A stretch of 64,000 bases of DNA, taken from Lacinutrix sp. MedPE-SW (lineage in GTDB: Bacteria; Bacteroidota; Bacteroidia; Flavobacteriales; Flavobacteriaceae). The notes beneath the pieces were generated by a model that saw only the letters and a program-made list of their open reading frames with translations, was not told where the DNA came from and ran no database searches. The stretch covers positions 1 through 64,000 of the forward strand of contig NZ_MPCX01000008.1 in the NCBI RefSeq assembly GCF_001874145.1, in the 5' to 3' direction. The translations under genes were made by a program, and so were the position numbers. Below are positions 47,264-56,342 of this stretch, one piece after another (the stretch's first letter is position 1; each line of letters opens with the position of its first letter).

Positions 47264-48313
47264 ATGAAATTATCACACTTCAACTTCGATTTACCTGAAG
47301 AGCTTTTAGCTGAATACCCATCAGAAAACAGAGACGAGTCTCGTTTAATGGTACTTAACAGAAAAGAACAAACAATAGAACACAAGCAGTTTAAAGATCT
47401 TATTGATTATTTTGATGAAGAAGATGTAATGATCTTAAACAATACTAAGGTTTTTCCTGCACGTTTATTTGGAAACAAAGAAAAAACAGGAGCTAGAATC
47501 GAAGTGTTTTTATTACGTGAATTAAACGAAGAGCAACGTCTTTGGGATGTATTAGTAGATCCAGCAAGAAAAATTAGAATAGGAAATAAATTATACTTTG
47601 GAGACGATGAGTCTTTAGTAGCAGAAGTTATAGATAATACAACCTCTAGAGGTAGAACATTACGTTTTTTATATGATGGTTCTTATAAAGAGTTTAGAAA
47701 TAAACTTAAAGAATTAGGTGAAACACCTTTACCAAAATACATTAAAAGAGATGTAGAGCCAGAAGACGAAGACCGTTACCAAACAATTTTCGCTAAAAAT
47801 GAAGGAGCAGTAGCAGCACCAACAGCAGGTATGCACTTTTCTAAACATTTATTAAAGCGTTTAGAAATTAAAGGTATTGATTTCGCAGAGGTAACCTTAC
47901 ATGTTGGTTTAGGTACATTTAATCCAGTTGAGGTAGAAGATTTATCTAAGCACAAAATGGATAGTGAAGAGGTAACAATTGGACCTAAAACCGTAGAGCG
48001 TATTAATAGAGCTTTAAAAGATAAAAAGCGTATTTGTGCAGTAGGAACTACAGCAATGCGTGCAGTAGAAAGTGCAGTATCTTCTAGCAATACATTAAAT
48101 GAAATTGATGGATGGACAAATAAATTTATTTTCCCTCCATACGATTTTAGTATAGCAAACTGTATGATTACTAACTTTCATACACCAAAATCTACGTTGT
48201 TAATGATGGCTTCTGCATTTGCAGGTCATGATTTTATTAAAAGAGCATACGAAGAGGCTGTAAAAGAAAAATACAAATTTTATAGTTATGGAGATGCAAT
48301 GTTAATTATATAA
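47264..48313 (+). CDS. queA: S-adenosylmethionine:tRNA ribosyltransferase-isomerase
   Basis: 349 residues from ATG 47264, which gives the family start [19 protein letters not shown]; an ATG at 47249 would add MIDVK. Transfers the ribosyl part of SAM to preQ1-tRNA in queuosine synthesis. [38 protein letters not shown] and [11 protein letters not shown] are all canonical. Terminator follows. Confidence 0.95.
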   Translation: MKLSHFNFDLPEELLAEYPSENRDESRLMVLNRKEQTIEHKQFKDLIDYFDEEDVMILNNTKVFPARLFGNKEKTGARIEVFLLRELNEEQRLWDVLVDPARKIRIGNKLYFGDDESLVAEVIDNTTSRGRTLRFLYDGSYKEFRNKLKELGETPLPKYIKRDVEPEDEDRYQTIFAKNEGAVAAPTAGMHFSKHLLKRLEIKGIDFAEVTLHVGLGTFNPVEVEDLSKHKMDSEEVTIGPKTVERINRALKDKKRICAVGTTAMRAVESAVSSSNTLNEIDGWTNKFIFPPYDFSIANCMITNFHTPKSTLLMMASAFAGHDFIKRAYEEAVKEKYKFYSYGDAMLII

Positions 48314-48335
48314 CATTTCCAAACTAAACAAACCT

Positions 48336-48372
48336 AGGCCTTATTAAGAACATCTTGATAAGGCCTTTTATA
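48336..48372 (+). terminator. Terminator after queA
   Basis: AGGCCTTAT (48336-48344) with ATAAGGCCT (48358-48366), extended by a few imperfect pairs, then TTTTATA. Confidence 0.85.
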
Positions 48373-48414
48373 TTATTTATAATTACTTAAAGTGAAAATA
48401 CTCAATGCTTTCAC

Positions 48415-48422
48415 TACTTTTG
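48415..48422 (+). promoter_or_regulatory. -7 box directly before rlmN
   Basis: TACTTTTG fits TAnnTTTG and is only seven bases from the rlmN ATG (48430), so the transcript would start at or within a few bases of the start codon. Confidence 0.5.
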
Positions 48423-48429
48423 TAACATA

Positions 48430-49470
48430 ATGGCAGATAAAAAAAAGGACATAAGAGCATTATCAAAAGAGCAACTGCGCGAATTTTTTGTAAAAGAAGG
48501 AGATAAAGCCTTTAGAGGCAATCAAGTGTACGAGTGGCTTTGGGGAAAAGGCGCTCATACTTTTGAAGATATGACAAATATCTCTAAAGAAACGCGCCAA
48601 ATGCTTCAGGATAACTTTGTAATAAACCACATAAGTGTAGATACCATGCAACGTAGTAGTGATGGTACAGTAAAAAATGCTGTAAAATTACACGATGGTT
48701 TAATTGTAGAGTCGGTATTAATTCCAACCGAAACTAGAACCACAGCATGTGTATCTAGTCAAGTTGGGTGTAGTTTAGATTGTAAGTTTTGTGCAACATC
48801 ACGTTTAAAACGTATGCGTAATCTTAATCCAGATGAAATTTACGACCAAGTTGTTGCTATAGATAAAGAGAGTAAGTTATATTTTAACAGGCCATTAAGT
48901 AACATTGTATTCATGGGTATGGGAGAACCACTCATGAATTATAATAATGTTATGAAAGCGATAGATAAAATCACTTCTCCAGAAGGTTTGGGTATGTCTC
49001 CAAAGCGTATAGTGGTTTCTACATCTGGTGTACCAAAAATGATTAAAAAAATGGCAGATGATGCTGTTAAGTTTAATCTTGCGGTATCATTACATTCTGC
49101 AATAGATGAGGTAAGAACAGAGATTATGCCTTTTAATGCAACGTTTCCACTTGAAGATTTAAAAGAAGCTTTAGAATATTGGTACGAGAAAACACAACGT
49201 AAAATTACTTACGAATATGTTGTTTGGGATGGTATAAACGATAGAAGAGAAGATATTAATGCCTTAGTAAAATTCTGTAAGTATGTGCCATGTAAAATAA
49301 ACATTATAGAATATAACCCAATAGACGATGGCCAATTTCAACAAGCCTCAAGTAGCGCAATAGATAACTACATACAAGCTTTAGAAAGTAATAATATTGT
49401 AGTTAATGTTAGACGCAGTCGCGGTAAAGATATCGATGCCGCTTGCGGGCAATTAGCAAATAAATCATAA
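48430..49470 (+). CDS. rlmN: 23S rRNA (A2503-C2) methyltransferase, radical SAM
   Basis: 346 residues. Radical-SAM cluster ligands Cys114, Cys118 and Cys121 in VGCSLDCKFCATS; GMGEPLMN; and the methyl-carrier cysteine near the C-terminus in DAACGQL. Methylates C2 of A2503 in 23S rRNA and A37 of some tRNAs. The start ATG is nearly at the predicted transcription start. Confidence 0.95.
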   Translation: MADKKKDIRALSKEQLREFFVKEGDKAFRGNQVYEWLWGKGAHTFEDMTNISKETRQMLQDNFVINHISVDTMQRSSDGTVKNAVKLHDGLIVESVLIPTETRTTACVSSQVGCSLDCKFCATSRLKRMRNLNPDEIYDQVVAIDKESKLYFNRPLSNIVFMGMGEPLMNYNNVMKAIDKITSPEGLGMSPKRIVVSTSGVPKMIKKMADDAVKFNLAVSLHSAIDEVRTEIMPFNATFPLEDLKEALEYWYEKTQRKITYEYVVWDGINDRREDINALVKFCKYVPCKINIIEYNPIDDGQFQQASSSAIDNYIQALESNNIVVNVRRSRGKDIDAACGQLANKS

Positions 49471-49473
49471 AAA

Positions 49474-49503
49474 AAAAAGCGACCAATTGGTCGCTTTTTC
49501 TAT
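49474..49503. terminator. Bidirectional terminator between rlmN and the T9SS protein
   Basis: AAAAAGCGACC / GGTCGCTTTTT, 11-bp stem, loop AATT, with T and A tails. Almost the same stem-loop as at 29709. Confidence 0.9.
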
Positions 49504-49515
49504 AATCGGTAATTT

Positions 49516-50457
49516 TTAACTTTTTATAAATTTAAAAGTTTTAGTGCCTTTTTTGGTAATGACTTTAGCTAAGTATACACCATCATTTAATGTCGATAAT
49601 TCTGTAGTGTTTTCGTTTCCACTAATTTTATTATTTACAACAAGCTTTCCTAAAATATCATAAATCTCTAAGTTGTTTAAGTCGTTTTGTGGAGAATTTA
49701 ATTTTAATTCTTTAGTATCATTATCGTAAAAATGAGAAAAAGAATTTAATGCAAATTCATCAACCGATAGTGCTTCATCATTAGTTCTAAAATTATCCAT
49801 GTGTGCAAAACCACCATAGTTATCATGAGAAAATCTAAATTGCTCAATATCTGTGTTTGGTGTAGCAACCAATCCTGTATATATTGAAGTGTCATCAATA
49901 AATACTTCAATACCTCCACCAGTAGTAAATTCTACACGTAAATTAAACCAAGTTAATGGTGTCCAATCTACTAAAGTGTCGTCCAGAATTATAGTACTTG
50001 TACCAGTACCATCATCTGCTAAAATACTTATATCACCAGTGTATGTAAACCTTACATAAGTAACAAATGCACCATCAGTTAAATTTACAAATCCAAAAAT
50101 AAAATCTGAAGTTGTAGAAGAATCAAATGTATCTAAATATAAATCTGCAGAGAATACAGCATCAACATAAGATACCGGAGTAGCATAATCATAAAAAGCA
50201 CCTACAATTGGGTTTTGTTGACCTCCAAAAGCACCTTCAGGTACAATTTTAAGAGAGTATGTTCCGTCTGATGCTTGCTCATCACTAATAACTTGGTTAG
50301 CAATAAATCCACCAGCACCATCGCCAGTAGTGACCCAACCGTTTTGACCGTACACATCTCCAAGAGAATAAGTTGGCGCTTCAAACGAAATTGTTTCTTG
50401 AGCGTTACTAACCGTAATCGTTAGCATTAATAAAAATAAAAAAGTAATTTTTTTCAT
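49516..50457 (-). CDS. T9SS-secreted protein with LamG/jelly-roll-like domain
   Basis: 313 residues from the ATG at 50457, which starts a clean signal peptide (KKITFLFLLMLTITVSNAQ); an upstream in-frame ATG at 50514 would put 19 unneeded residues before it. The middle is a concanavalin/LamG-like beta sandwich (ETISFEAPTYSLGDVYGQNGW, FIFGFVNLTDGAFV, WFNLRVEFTTGGGIEVFIDDT). The C-terminal type A sorting domain has LNSPQNDLNNLEIYDILGKLV and LNDGVYLAKVITKKGTKTFK. Secreted carbohydrate or surface binding is inferred. Confidence 0.83.
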   Translation of the reverse strand: MKKITFLFLLMLTITVSNAQETISFEAPTYSLGDVYGQNGWVTTGDGAGGFIANQVISDEQASDGTYSLKIVPEGAFGGQQNPIVGAFYDYATPVSYVDAVFSADLYLDTFDSSTTSDFIFGFVNLTDGAFVTYVRFTYTGDISILADDGTGTSTIILDDTLVDWTPLTWFNLRVEFTTGGGIEVFIDDTSIYTGLVATPNTDIEQFRFSHDNYGGFAHMDNFRTNDEALSVDEFALNSFSHFYDNDTKELKLNSPQNDLNNLEIYDILGKLVVNNKISGNENTTELSTLNDGVYLAKVITKKGTKTFKFIKS

Positions 50458-50643
50458 ATTAAAAAGATTTAAATAGTTGACTACTAAAAGTAGAAATTTC
50501 TTATTGTTAATCAAACTCTAATAGACTAAAGGTTGTTAATCACCGTTTAAAAGAAATATTCTGTTTATAAAATGTGAATATGAATAAGATTAATAGCTAA
50601 ACATTAACTTTATTATTAATTTAGCAAACCATATTTAATATAC

Positions 50644-51621
50644 TTGAAGATAACAGAACAAATAAAACAGCCTATAGCATTCGAAATGGACCTTTTCGAG
50701 AAAAAGTTTCGTCTAGCAATGTCTTCTAAAGTAGCGCTATTAAACCGTATCACACATTATATTGTTAATAGAAAAGGAAAGCAAATGCGACCAATGTTTG
50801 TGTTCTTGGTAGCAAAAATGGTTAGTAATGGTGAGGTTAAAGAGCGTACATATCGTGGCGCATCTGTTATAGAACTTATTCACACGGCAACTTTAGTACA
50901 TGACGATGTTGTAGACGATAGTAATAAACGTCGTGGTTTCTTTTCTATAAATGCACTTTGGAAAAATAAAATCGCTGTACTTATAGGTGATTATTTACTT
51001 TCTAAAGGATTATTATTATCTATAGATAATGAAGATTTCGATTTACTTAAAATAATTTCTGTGGCTGTTCGAGAAATGAGTGAAGGCGAACTACTTCAAA
51101 TAGAAAAAGCCCGAAAACTTGATATTACTGAAGCTGTTTATTATGAAATTATTAGGCAAAAAACAGCGACACTAATTGCAGCATGTTGTAGTTTAGGTGC
51201 AGCATCTGTAAAACCAAATACTCCAGAGGTTGAAACTATGAGAAAGTTTGGTGAGTTAATAGGTATGGCGTTTCAAATTAAAGATGATTTGTTCGATTAT
51301 GGTACAAAAAGTATTGGTAAACCTGTAGGTATAGATATTAAAGAACAAAAAATGACTTTACCTTTAATACACGTACTTAATAATAGCTCAAAACAAGATA
51401 AACGCTGGCTAATAAACTCTATTAAAAACCATAATAAAGATAAAAAACGAGTAGATCAAGTTATAGCTTTTGTTAAGGATAATGGCGGTCTTGATTATGC
51501 CGTACAAAAAATGAAAGCTTTTCAAAACGAAGCATTAGATATCTTAAAAAACTTTCCAGAATCAGAATACAGAGCTTCATTAGAACTTATGGTAAATTAC
51601 GTTATAGAAAGAAAAAAATAA
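50644..51621 (+). CDS. Long-chain polyprenyl diphosphate synthase
   Basis: 325 residues from a TTG start at 50644 (MKITEQIKQPIAFEM... matches relatives I recall). First Asp-rich motif HDDVVDDSNKRRG and second KDDLFDYGTKSIGK, with GKQMRPMFVFLVAK at the N-terminus. Extends isoprenoid chains, probably to the octaprenyl/hexaprenyl length of the menaquinone side chain. Chain length cannot be fixed from sequence alone. Confidence 0.92.
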   Translation: MKITEQIKQPIAFEMDLFEKKFRLAMSSKVALLNRITHYIVNRKGKQMRPMFVFLVAKMVSNGEVKERTYRGASVIELIHTATLVHDDVVDDSNKRRGFFSINALWKNKIAVLIGDYLLSKGLLLSIDNEDFDLLKIISVAVREMSEGELLQIEKARKLDITEAVYYEIIRQKTATLIAACCSLGAASVKPNTPEVETMRKFGELIGMAFQIKDDLFDYGTKSIGKPVGIDIKEQKMTLPLIHVLNNSSKQDKRWLINSIKNHNKDKKRVDQVIAFVKDNGGLDYAVQKMKAFQNEALDILKNFPESEYRASLELMVNYVIERKK

Positions 51622-51749
51622 TTTTTTTTAATCTATAAAGCATTGTAATTGTTAGCTTTATAAACTTATTTCAATATTTTTTAATTAATAGGCAACCATT
51701 TGTACGCTATTTGCGTCTTTATAAATAGAACCACTAAACTATTAGTTTT

Positions 51750-52313
51750 TTGAAAGTCATTCAACTATACAAAAACGAAGCAAAGCTTATAAAAAAAGCA
51801 ATCGATAATAATCGAGAAGCACAACGTGTGTTGTATGAGTTACATGCACCAAAAATGCTAAGCGTATGTAGATACTATATAAAAGATTTACAACATGCAG
51901 AAGAAGCCATGTTAAATGGCTTTTTAAAAGTGTTTTCAAATTTAAAAAGTTTTAAATCTCAAGGTAGTTTTGAAGGTTGGATTAGACGTATTATGGTAAG
52001 AGAATCTATATCTTTTTTAAGGCAAAAAAAGCAAATTGAATTTAGCTCAGATACTATAGAATCTCATAATACAACTTACGATTCTAGTCAAACAGATTTA
52101 GATGTAGAACACATTCAAAAACTTATAGATGCTTTACCAGAAGGTTATAAAATAGTCTTTGTTATGTATGCAATAGAAGGTTATAAACATAAAGAAATTG
52201 CTAGCATGTTAAATATAAGTGAAGGCACATCAAAATCGCAATTATTTAAAGCGAGACAATTATTACAAGAGCAAATAAAAACAATTAATACATCGAGTTA
52301 TGGCACCAATTAA
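51750..52313 (+). CDS. ECF-type RNA polymerase sigma factor
   Basis: 187 residues from TTG 51750. Region 2 LHAPKMLSVCRYYIKDLQHAEEAMLNGFLKVFSNL and region 4 ALPEGYKIVFVMYAIEGYKHKEIASMLNISEGTSKSQLFKARQLL are clear. Overlaps the next gene by 14 bp, which encodes a single-TM protein with the layout of a membrane partner. It probably controls envelope functions, including the downstream outer-membrane protein (inference). Confidence 0.92.
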   Translation: MKVIQLYKNEAKLIKKAIDNNREAQRVLYELHAPKMLSVCRYYIKDLQHAEEAMLNGFLKVFSNLKSFKSQGSFEGWIRRIMVRESISFLRQKKQIEFSSDTIESHNTTYDSSQTDLDVEHIQKLIDALPEGYKIVFVMYAIEGYKHKEIASMLNISEGTSKSQLFKARQLLQEQIKTINTSSYGTN

Positions 52314-53100
52314 ATTTGAAGAAAACATAAAAGAAAAGCTCGAAAATAGAACAATAAATCCTTCAGCTAATGCTTGGGAAACCTTGTCTAAAAATTTAGA
52401 GAACACACCACAAACCAAATCTAAAAATAAATTTTGGTGGTTAGCAATAGCAGCAAGTTTTATTGGTATGTTATTAGTTTATAATATCATGTTTAATAAC
52501 ACTAGTCAAACAATACCAAACCAAAATGTTGTAGAAATAGATACAGATTATATAAATGAAATCAATAAAAATAATACAATAGATAAAGCGATAAAAGTTA
52601 ATACAAGTACAGCAGAAGTTACAACGCAAAACCAAGCAGTAATTGAAACTAAAAATCAAAATATTAAAAATCAAAATCAAGTAAGTACTAAGCAAAAAGT
52701 AAATGGTAAAAACAACCTAAATACTAATAAAACTTATGCGACGCTTGTAAAAACAACATCGCAAAATAACAAAGCAACAGCAGGTGTAACAACTGTAGAC
52801 TCAAGCATAAAAGCTAAGAATATAATAAAGAATTTAGAAGCTGTTGCGCAAACACAATCAACAGAAAAGCCAGTAATTTTTGATGATGAGATAGAGCAGC
52901 TTTTAAAAGCAGCACAACAGAAGGTTTCTAAAACAAGTACAAATACAACAATTGCATTAGATCATAATAGCATTTTAAACGAAGTAGAAGACGATTTAGA
53001 ACGTTCTTTTAGAGATAAACTTCTACTAGTAGTAAAAGATGGTTTACATACCGCAAAAGACGTCATGGCAGATCGCATGACAAATAATCAAGATCAATAA
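52300..53100 (+). CDS. Single-TM membrane protein, probable anti-sigma-type partner
   Basis: 266 residues. Short cytoplasmic part with NPSANAWETLSKNLE, one TM helix (about 46-62, WLAIAASFIGMLLVYNIMF), then a long Asn/Thr/Gln/Lys-rich periplasmic linker and an acidic helical end. No ZAS zinc motif seen. Its 14-bp overlap with the ECF sigma gene and its topology suggest an anti-sigma or sigma-regulated membrane protein. Family not recognised. Confidence 0.75.
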   Translation: MAPIKFEENIKEKLENRTINPSANAWETLSKNLENTPQTKSKNKFWWLAIAASFIGMLLVYNIMFNNTSQTIPNQNVVEIDTDYINEINKNNTIDKAIKVNTSTAEVTTQNQAVIETKNQNIKNQNQVSTKQKVNGKNNLNTNKTYATLVKTTSQNNKATAGVTTVDSSIKAKNIIKNLEAVAQTQSTEKPVIFDDEIEQLLKAAQQKVSKTSTNTTIALDHNSILNEVEDDLERSFRDKLLLVVKDGLHTAKDVMADRMTNNQDQ

Positions 53101-53139
53101 TAACATCAATTAAAATCACAAAACACAAAACGAACAATT

Positions 53140-54216
53140 ATGAACACAATTACTAAGTATGCCGTTTTTTTAATAATCAGTCTCTTTTTAACACAAGCAG
53201 GAGCACAAGAAAACGATGAGGTAGAGGCAACGCCAGAAGAAATTGAAGCATTAAGAGAAAACATTAGAGCTTACGAAAAAGAAGCGCTTAAAATTGAAGT
53301 AGAATCTATAAACAAGCGTGTTAGTAGTAAAGATATTACTTACGAGCAAGGCGAAGATTTAAAACAGGAAGCTGCTAAAAAAAGAGCATTAAATATAGAA
53401 AACCGTATCGATATTCTAGAAAAGCGTATTGCGTTTAATAAACGAAATAATTTACCATTTCCTTATAGTAAACGATCAGATGGTAAACGAAAAGTTTCAA
53501 TTACTTTTGGCGATAACGATGCTAATCTTGCAGGATTAAAAATTTCAGATACAAAATCAACTCCAGTAAAATACGATATTCGCACATCTAACGATATGGT
53601 ATTTGCCATTGGGTTTAATAATGCAATTATCGATGGTGTGTCTTTAAGCGATTCACCATACAAATTAGGAGGTTCTGGTTTTGTAGAGCTAGGCTGGAAC
53701 TGGAAAACACGATTAGCAAAAAACTCTAATTTTGCACGACTTAAATACGGTTTCTCTTTTCAGTTTAACAAATACGATTTAAAAGACAACCAGTACTTTA
53801 CACAAGAAGGTAGCAATACAACAATAGATACTTTTGGTATAGATGCTAAAAAAATAAAATTTAGAACAACAAATCTTGTAGTGCCAATTTATTTTGAATT
53901 TGGTCCATATACTAAAGTAGAGAAAAAAGACCGTGTAAGATTTCATACTTGGGATAAATTTAAAATAGGAATTGGTGGTTATGCAGGTGTAAATATTGGC
54001 TCAAGACAAAAAATAAAATACGAAGAAGATGGTGATCATGTAAAAGTAAAACAAAACGGAAACTTTGATGTTAACCCATTTATTTACGGTGTTGGAGCGT
54101 ATATAGGTTTTGGCGATTTAAGTTTGTATGCTAAGTACGATTTATCTGAAACTTTTAAAAACGATGCTTTAAAACAAAACAATATCTCTTTAGGATTAAG
54201 AGTAGATTTAGATTAA
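53140..54216 (+). CDS. Outer-membrane beta-barrel protein with coiled-coil N-terminus
   Basis: 358 residues. Signal peptide ending TQAGAQ, then ~90 residues of charged helix (EEIEALRENIRAYEKEALKIEVESINKR), predicted coiled coil. From about 120 the chain is beta-barrel-like (GSGFVELGWNWKTRLAKN, FARLKYGFSFQFNKY, FKIGIGGYAGVNIGS) and ends GLRVDLD. Follows the sigma/anti-sigma pair by 39 bp, probably in the same operon. Function unknown; may be an envelope-stress target. Confidence 0.78.
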   Translation: MNTITKYAVFLIISLFLTQAGAQENDEVEATPEEIEALRENIRAYEKEALKIEVESINKRVSSKDITYEQGEDLKQEAAKKRALNIENRIDILEKRIAFNKRNNLPFPYSKRSDGKRKVSITFGDNDANLAGLKISDTKSTPVKYDIRTSNDMVFAIGFNNAIIDGVSLSDSPYKLGGSGFVELGWNWKTRLAKNSNFARLKYGFSFQFNKYDLKDNQYFTQEGSNTTIDTFGIDAKKIKFRTTNLVVPIYFEFGPYTKVEKKDRVRFHTWDKFKIGIGGYAGVNIGSRQKIKYEEDGDHVKVKQNGNFDVNPFIYGVGAYIGFGDLSLYAKYDLSETFKNDALKQNNISLGLRVDLD

Positions 54217-54242
54217 AAAGTTTTAAGTGAATTAGTAAGTAA

Positions 54243-54277
54243 AAATCCGTTTTCGTTTTTAGAAAGCGGATTTTTTT
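54243..54277 (+). terminator. Terminator of the sigma-factor operon
   Basis: AAATCCGTTTTC and GAAAGCGGATTT form a stem with one mismatch and loop GTTTTTA, followed by seven T. Confidence 0.85.
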
Positions 54278-54369
54278 AAATTTATAACCTATGTATTTTA
54301 GCTGTCATTTTCTTCAAATAAATACTTAGGTTCAAGCCATAATAAGCATTACAAGTTATTATACACTGT

Positions 54370-54969
54370 TTAGTTTTTAAGCATAATAGTTTGGCTACCT
54401 AACTTTTGCTTTAATGCCTCTTGGAAAGAAAGCTTAAGTTCAGGCCAATTCCAGAAAACAATTGCACAATTTGTAAATACCATATCCAAATTATAGTCGT
54501 AGTTAGAAATTAAATGTTTTTTATTACATAAAAAACATGCAATTAAAGGTTCTGTTCCTGCGTTAAAAGATTTAATTCCGTTTTTAATTGCTTCTAGAAA
54601 TAGTAATGCTTCATCATCTTGTTTTTTATTCGATTCTCCGTAAAAAGTTGCTGGGTCAATACCTTCAATCAAATTGGTTTTACAAGAAGGACAAACAATT
54701 TTTTCTGGAAGCATAAAATCAATACCTAAATCCCAACCCAAAACATGTTGGAGCTCGCATTGCTTGTCAATAAACTCAATTTCTCCAAACCAATCATAAT
54801 CTGTTGCTTCTTTAAAACCTAAATCACCATAATAAATATTAAATTTTGAATTTTCTTCAGGTATAGGATTAATTATTTTTTTATCAATTAACCAATCTTT
54901 AATTGTATTAAGGATTTCTTTTGATGCCTTCTTGTTTTTTTTAAAAGTAAAAACGGTGTAGGTTTCCAT
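54370..54969 (-). CDS. Zinc-ribbon-like protein, cassette gene 4
   Basis: 199 residues, no signal peptide. Two CxxC pairs (Cys93/Cys96 in VCPSCK and Cys145/Cys148 in ACFLCNKKH) probably bind one zinc. The N-terminal ~90 residues are acidic/aromatic (YYGDLGFKEATDYDWFGEIEF). It may belong to immunity-type or sigma-dependent proteins of the gene-island kind but no family is recognised. Last gene in the array; its 3' flank at about 54352-54366 shares TTATA with its own 5' flank but lacks a full repeat. Confidence 0.7.
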   Translation of the reverse strand: METYTVFTFKKNKKASKEILNTIKDWLIDKKIINPIPEENSKFNIYYGDLGFKEATDYDWFGEIEFIDKQCELQHVLGWDLGIDFMLPEKIVCPSCKTNLIEGIDPATFYGESNKKQDDEALLFLEAIKNGIKSFNAGTEPLIACFLCNKKHLISNYDYNLDMVFTNCAIVFWNWPELKLSFQEALKQKLGSQTIMLKN

Positions 54970-54980
54970 AATTTATAATC

Positions 54981-55130
54981 CGTTCTAATATTAAACGTTA
55001 GTGAGGTTTTAAATAAACACTAAGCTAAATAAGTATTTTTAAATTAAAATAACTAACAGAAACTTAAAATAAATTTGGTTTGGATTTTTGTAAGTAGACT
55101 ATAACTAGTAATTAATTTTATGCGGTGTTG
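54981..55130. repeat. Cassette-spacer repeat A (~150 bp)
   Basis: Begins CGTTCTAATATTAAACGTTA and ends TTATGCGGTGTTG. About 90% identical to repeats B and C by eye. Its ends form inverted arms: ATATTAAACGTTAGT against the reverse of ACTAGTAATTAATTT. Lies between the start of cassette gene 4 and the stop of gene 3. Confidence 0.9.
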
Positions 55131-55137
55131 TAACACG

Positions 55138-55707
55138 TTATTTTTTATTATTCAGCGGAAATGTAATTCCAACCGCAATTGCTCCAACATACTGTTCGAC
55201 AGATTCTTGAATATAATAAGTGAATCCTAAATCAACATTATTATTTTTTCCTAATTCAAGACCAAACGAAAACGGTATATGGTAAATGATTCCGCTTTTA
55301 TCTATGTTATCAAATGCTGTAAAGGTTTCAAATTTCCCAATTGAAGTTCCAATTCCAATTTCTACATAAGGTGCTATCCAAGGAATTGGTGCTCTAAGCC
55401 TTGCTTTTCCTCCAAGTAAAAAAGCTTTCGATTCCGCTTTTTCATTAGTGGGATTACCATTGAGGTCTTCTCCATTTGAGCTTGTTAGTATAAAACCTGC
55501 ATAAGGTCTAAATTCAACCCAAGATTTTACCTTAAGTACTAATTCTCCTTGAGCAAAAAATCCACCGTCAACAACTTCATCAACACTATTATTTGGTGCG
55601 CTCATTCCATATCCAATTTGAGCGTTTATTGATTTTTCTTTAATAAATTGTGCTTCAGCTAAATTAGAAGTCAGAGCGATTATTAATATTATTAGAGTTT
55701 TTTTCAT
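55138..55707 (-). CDS. Small outer-membrane beta-barrel protein, cassette gene 3
   Basis: 189 residues from ATG 55707, which starts the signal peptide KKTLIILIIALTSNLAEAQ; an in-frame TTG at 55719 is less likely. The body alternates strands: INAQIGYGMSAPNN, VEFRPYAGFILTSS, ARLRAPIPWIAPYVEIGIG, VDLGFTYYIQESV and GAIAVGITFPL, like an 8-stranded OmpX-like barrel. No specific function. Flanked by TTGTACCAC (5') and the matching TTGTAACAC (3'). Confidence 0.75.
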   Translation of the reverse strand: MKKTLIILIIALTSNLAEAQFIKEKSINAQIGYGMSAPNNSVDEVVDGGFFAQGELVLKVKSWVEFRPYAGFILTSSNGEDLNGNPTNEKAESKAFLLGGKARLRAPIPWIAPYVEIGIGTSIGKFETFTAFDNIDKSGIIYHIPFSFGLELGKNNNVDLGFTYYIQESVEQYVGAIAVGITFPLNNKK

Positions 55708-55721
55708 ATTGTGGTACAATG

Positions 55722-55871
55722 CGTTCTAACATTAAATGTTAGTGAGGTTTTAATTAAACATTAAGCTAAATAAGTATTTTTAAATTAAAATAACAATCAG
55801 AAGCTTAAAATAAATTCCGTTTGGATTTTTGTGAGTAGGCTTTTACTAGTAATTAATTTTATGCGGTGTTG
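55722..55871. repeat. Cassette-spacer repeat B (~150 bp)
   Basis: Begins CGTTCTAACATTAAATGTTA and ends TTATGCGGTGTTG. Shares with repeat C the internal block AACAATCAGAAGCTTAAAAT. Between cassette genes 3 and 2. Confidence 0.9.
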
Positions 55872-55897
55872 TAGGCAGTTTTTTTTATAGTTTACAA

Positions 55898-56173
55898 TTA
55901 AAAGTTTCCATTAGCATAACTTTTATAGAGCCAGATAGATATAGTTGTAAGTATAAACAGCAATATAATTATGCTATTTTTTATTCGGCTTTTTTTATCC
56001 TTAATCATCAAATAAATATAAGAAGTTATAATAACCGGAAAAAATAGAAGCCAAATATATCCTAGTACATTTGGTGTATAAACAGCTGTTTTATAATTTG
56101 ATGGGAAAATCAAAATTATTAAAGACACTACAATAGAAAAAATATAAAATAATTTAAAAAGCCGGTGCTTCAT
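55898..56173 (-). CDS. Small three-TM protein, cassette gene 2
   Basis: 91 residues with hydrophobic segments at about 7-24, 37-56 and 66-83 and basic loops (KDKKSRIKN). No family recognised. Such tiny membrane proteins are common in gene-cassette arrays. Flanked by TTGTAAAC (5') and TTGTAGGC (3'). Expression unknown; the ATG is the only good start. Confidence 0.62.
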   Translation of the reverse strand: MKHRLFKLFYIFSIVVSLIILIFPSNYKTAVYTPNVLGYIWLLFFPVIITSYIYLMIKDKKSRIKNSIIILLFILTTISIWLYKSYANGNF

Positions 56174-56186
56174 AATGTTTACAATC

Positions 56187-56335
56187 TGTTTAATATTAAA
56201 TGTTAGTGAGGTTTATATTAAAGATTAAGCTAAATAAGTATTTTTAAATTAAAATAACAATCAGAAGCTTAAAATAAATTCCGTTTGGATTTTTGTAAGT
56301 AGGCTAGAACTAGCAATTAATTTTATGCGGTGTTG
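56187..56335. repeat. Cassette-spacer repeat C (~149 bp)
   Basis: Begins TGTTTAATATTAAATGTTAG and ends TTATGCGGTGTTG. Inverted arms ATATTAAATGTTAGT and AAATTAATTGCTAGT (reverse strand) match at 12 of 15 positions. Between cassette genes 2 and 1. Confidence 0.9.
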
Positions 56336-56342
56336 CCCAACG

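Noticed and set aside
54981-56335. CRISPR array
   Set aside because: The repeats are ~150 bp, imperfect and separated by protein genes of very different length, so they are not CRISPR repeats.
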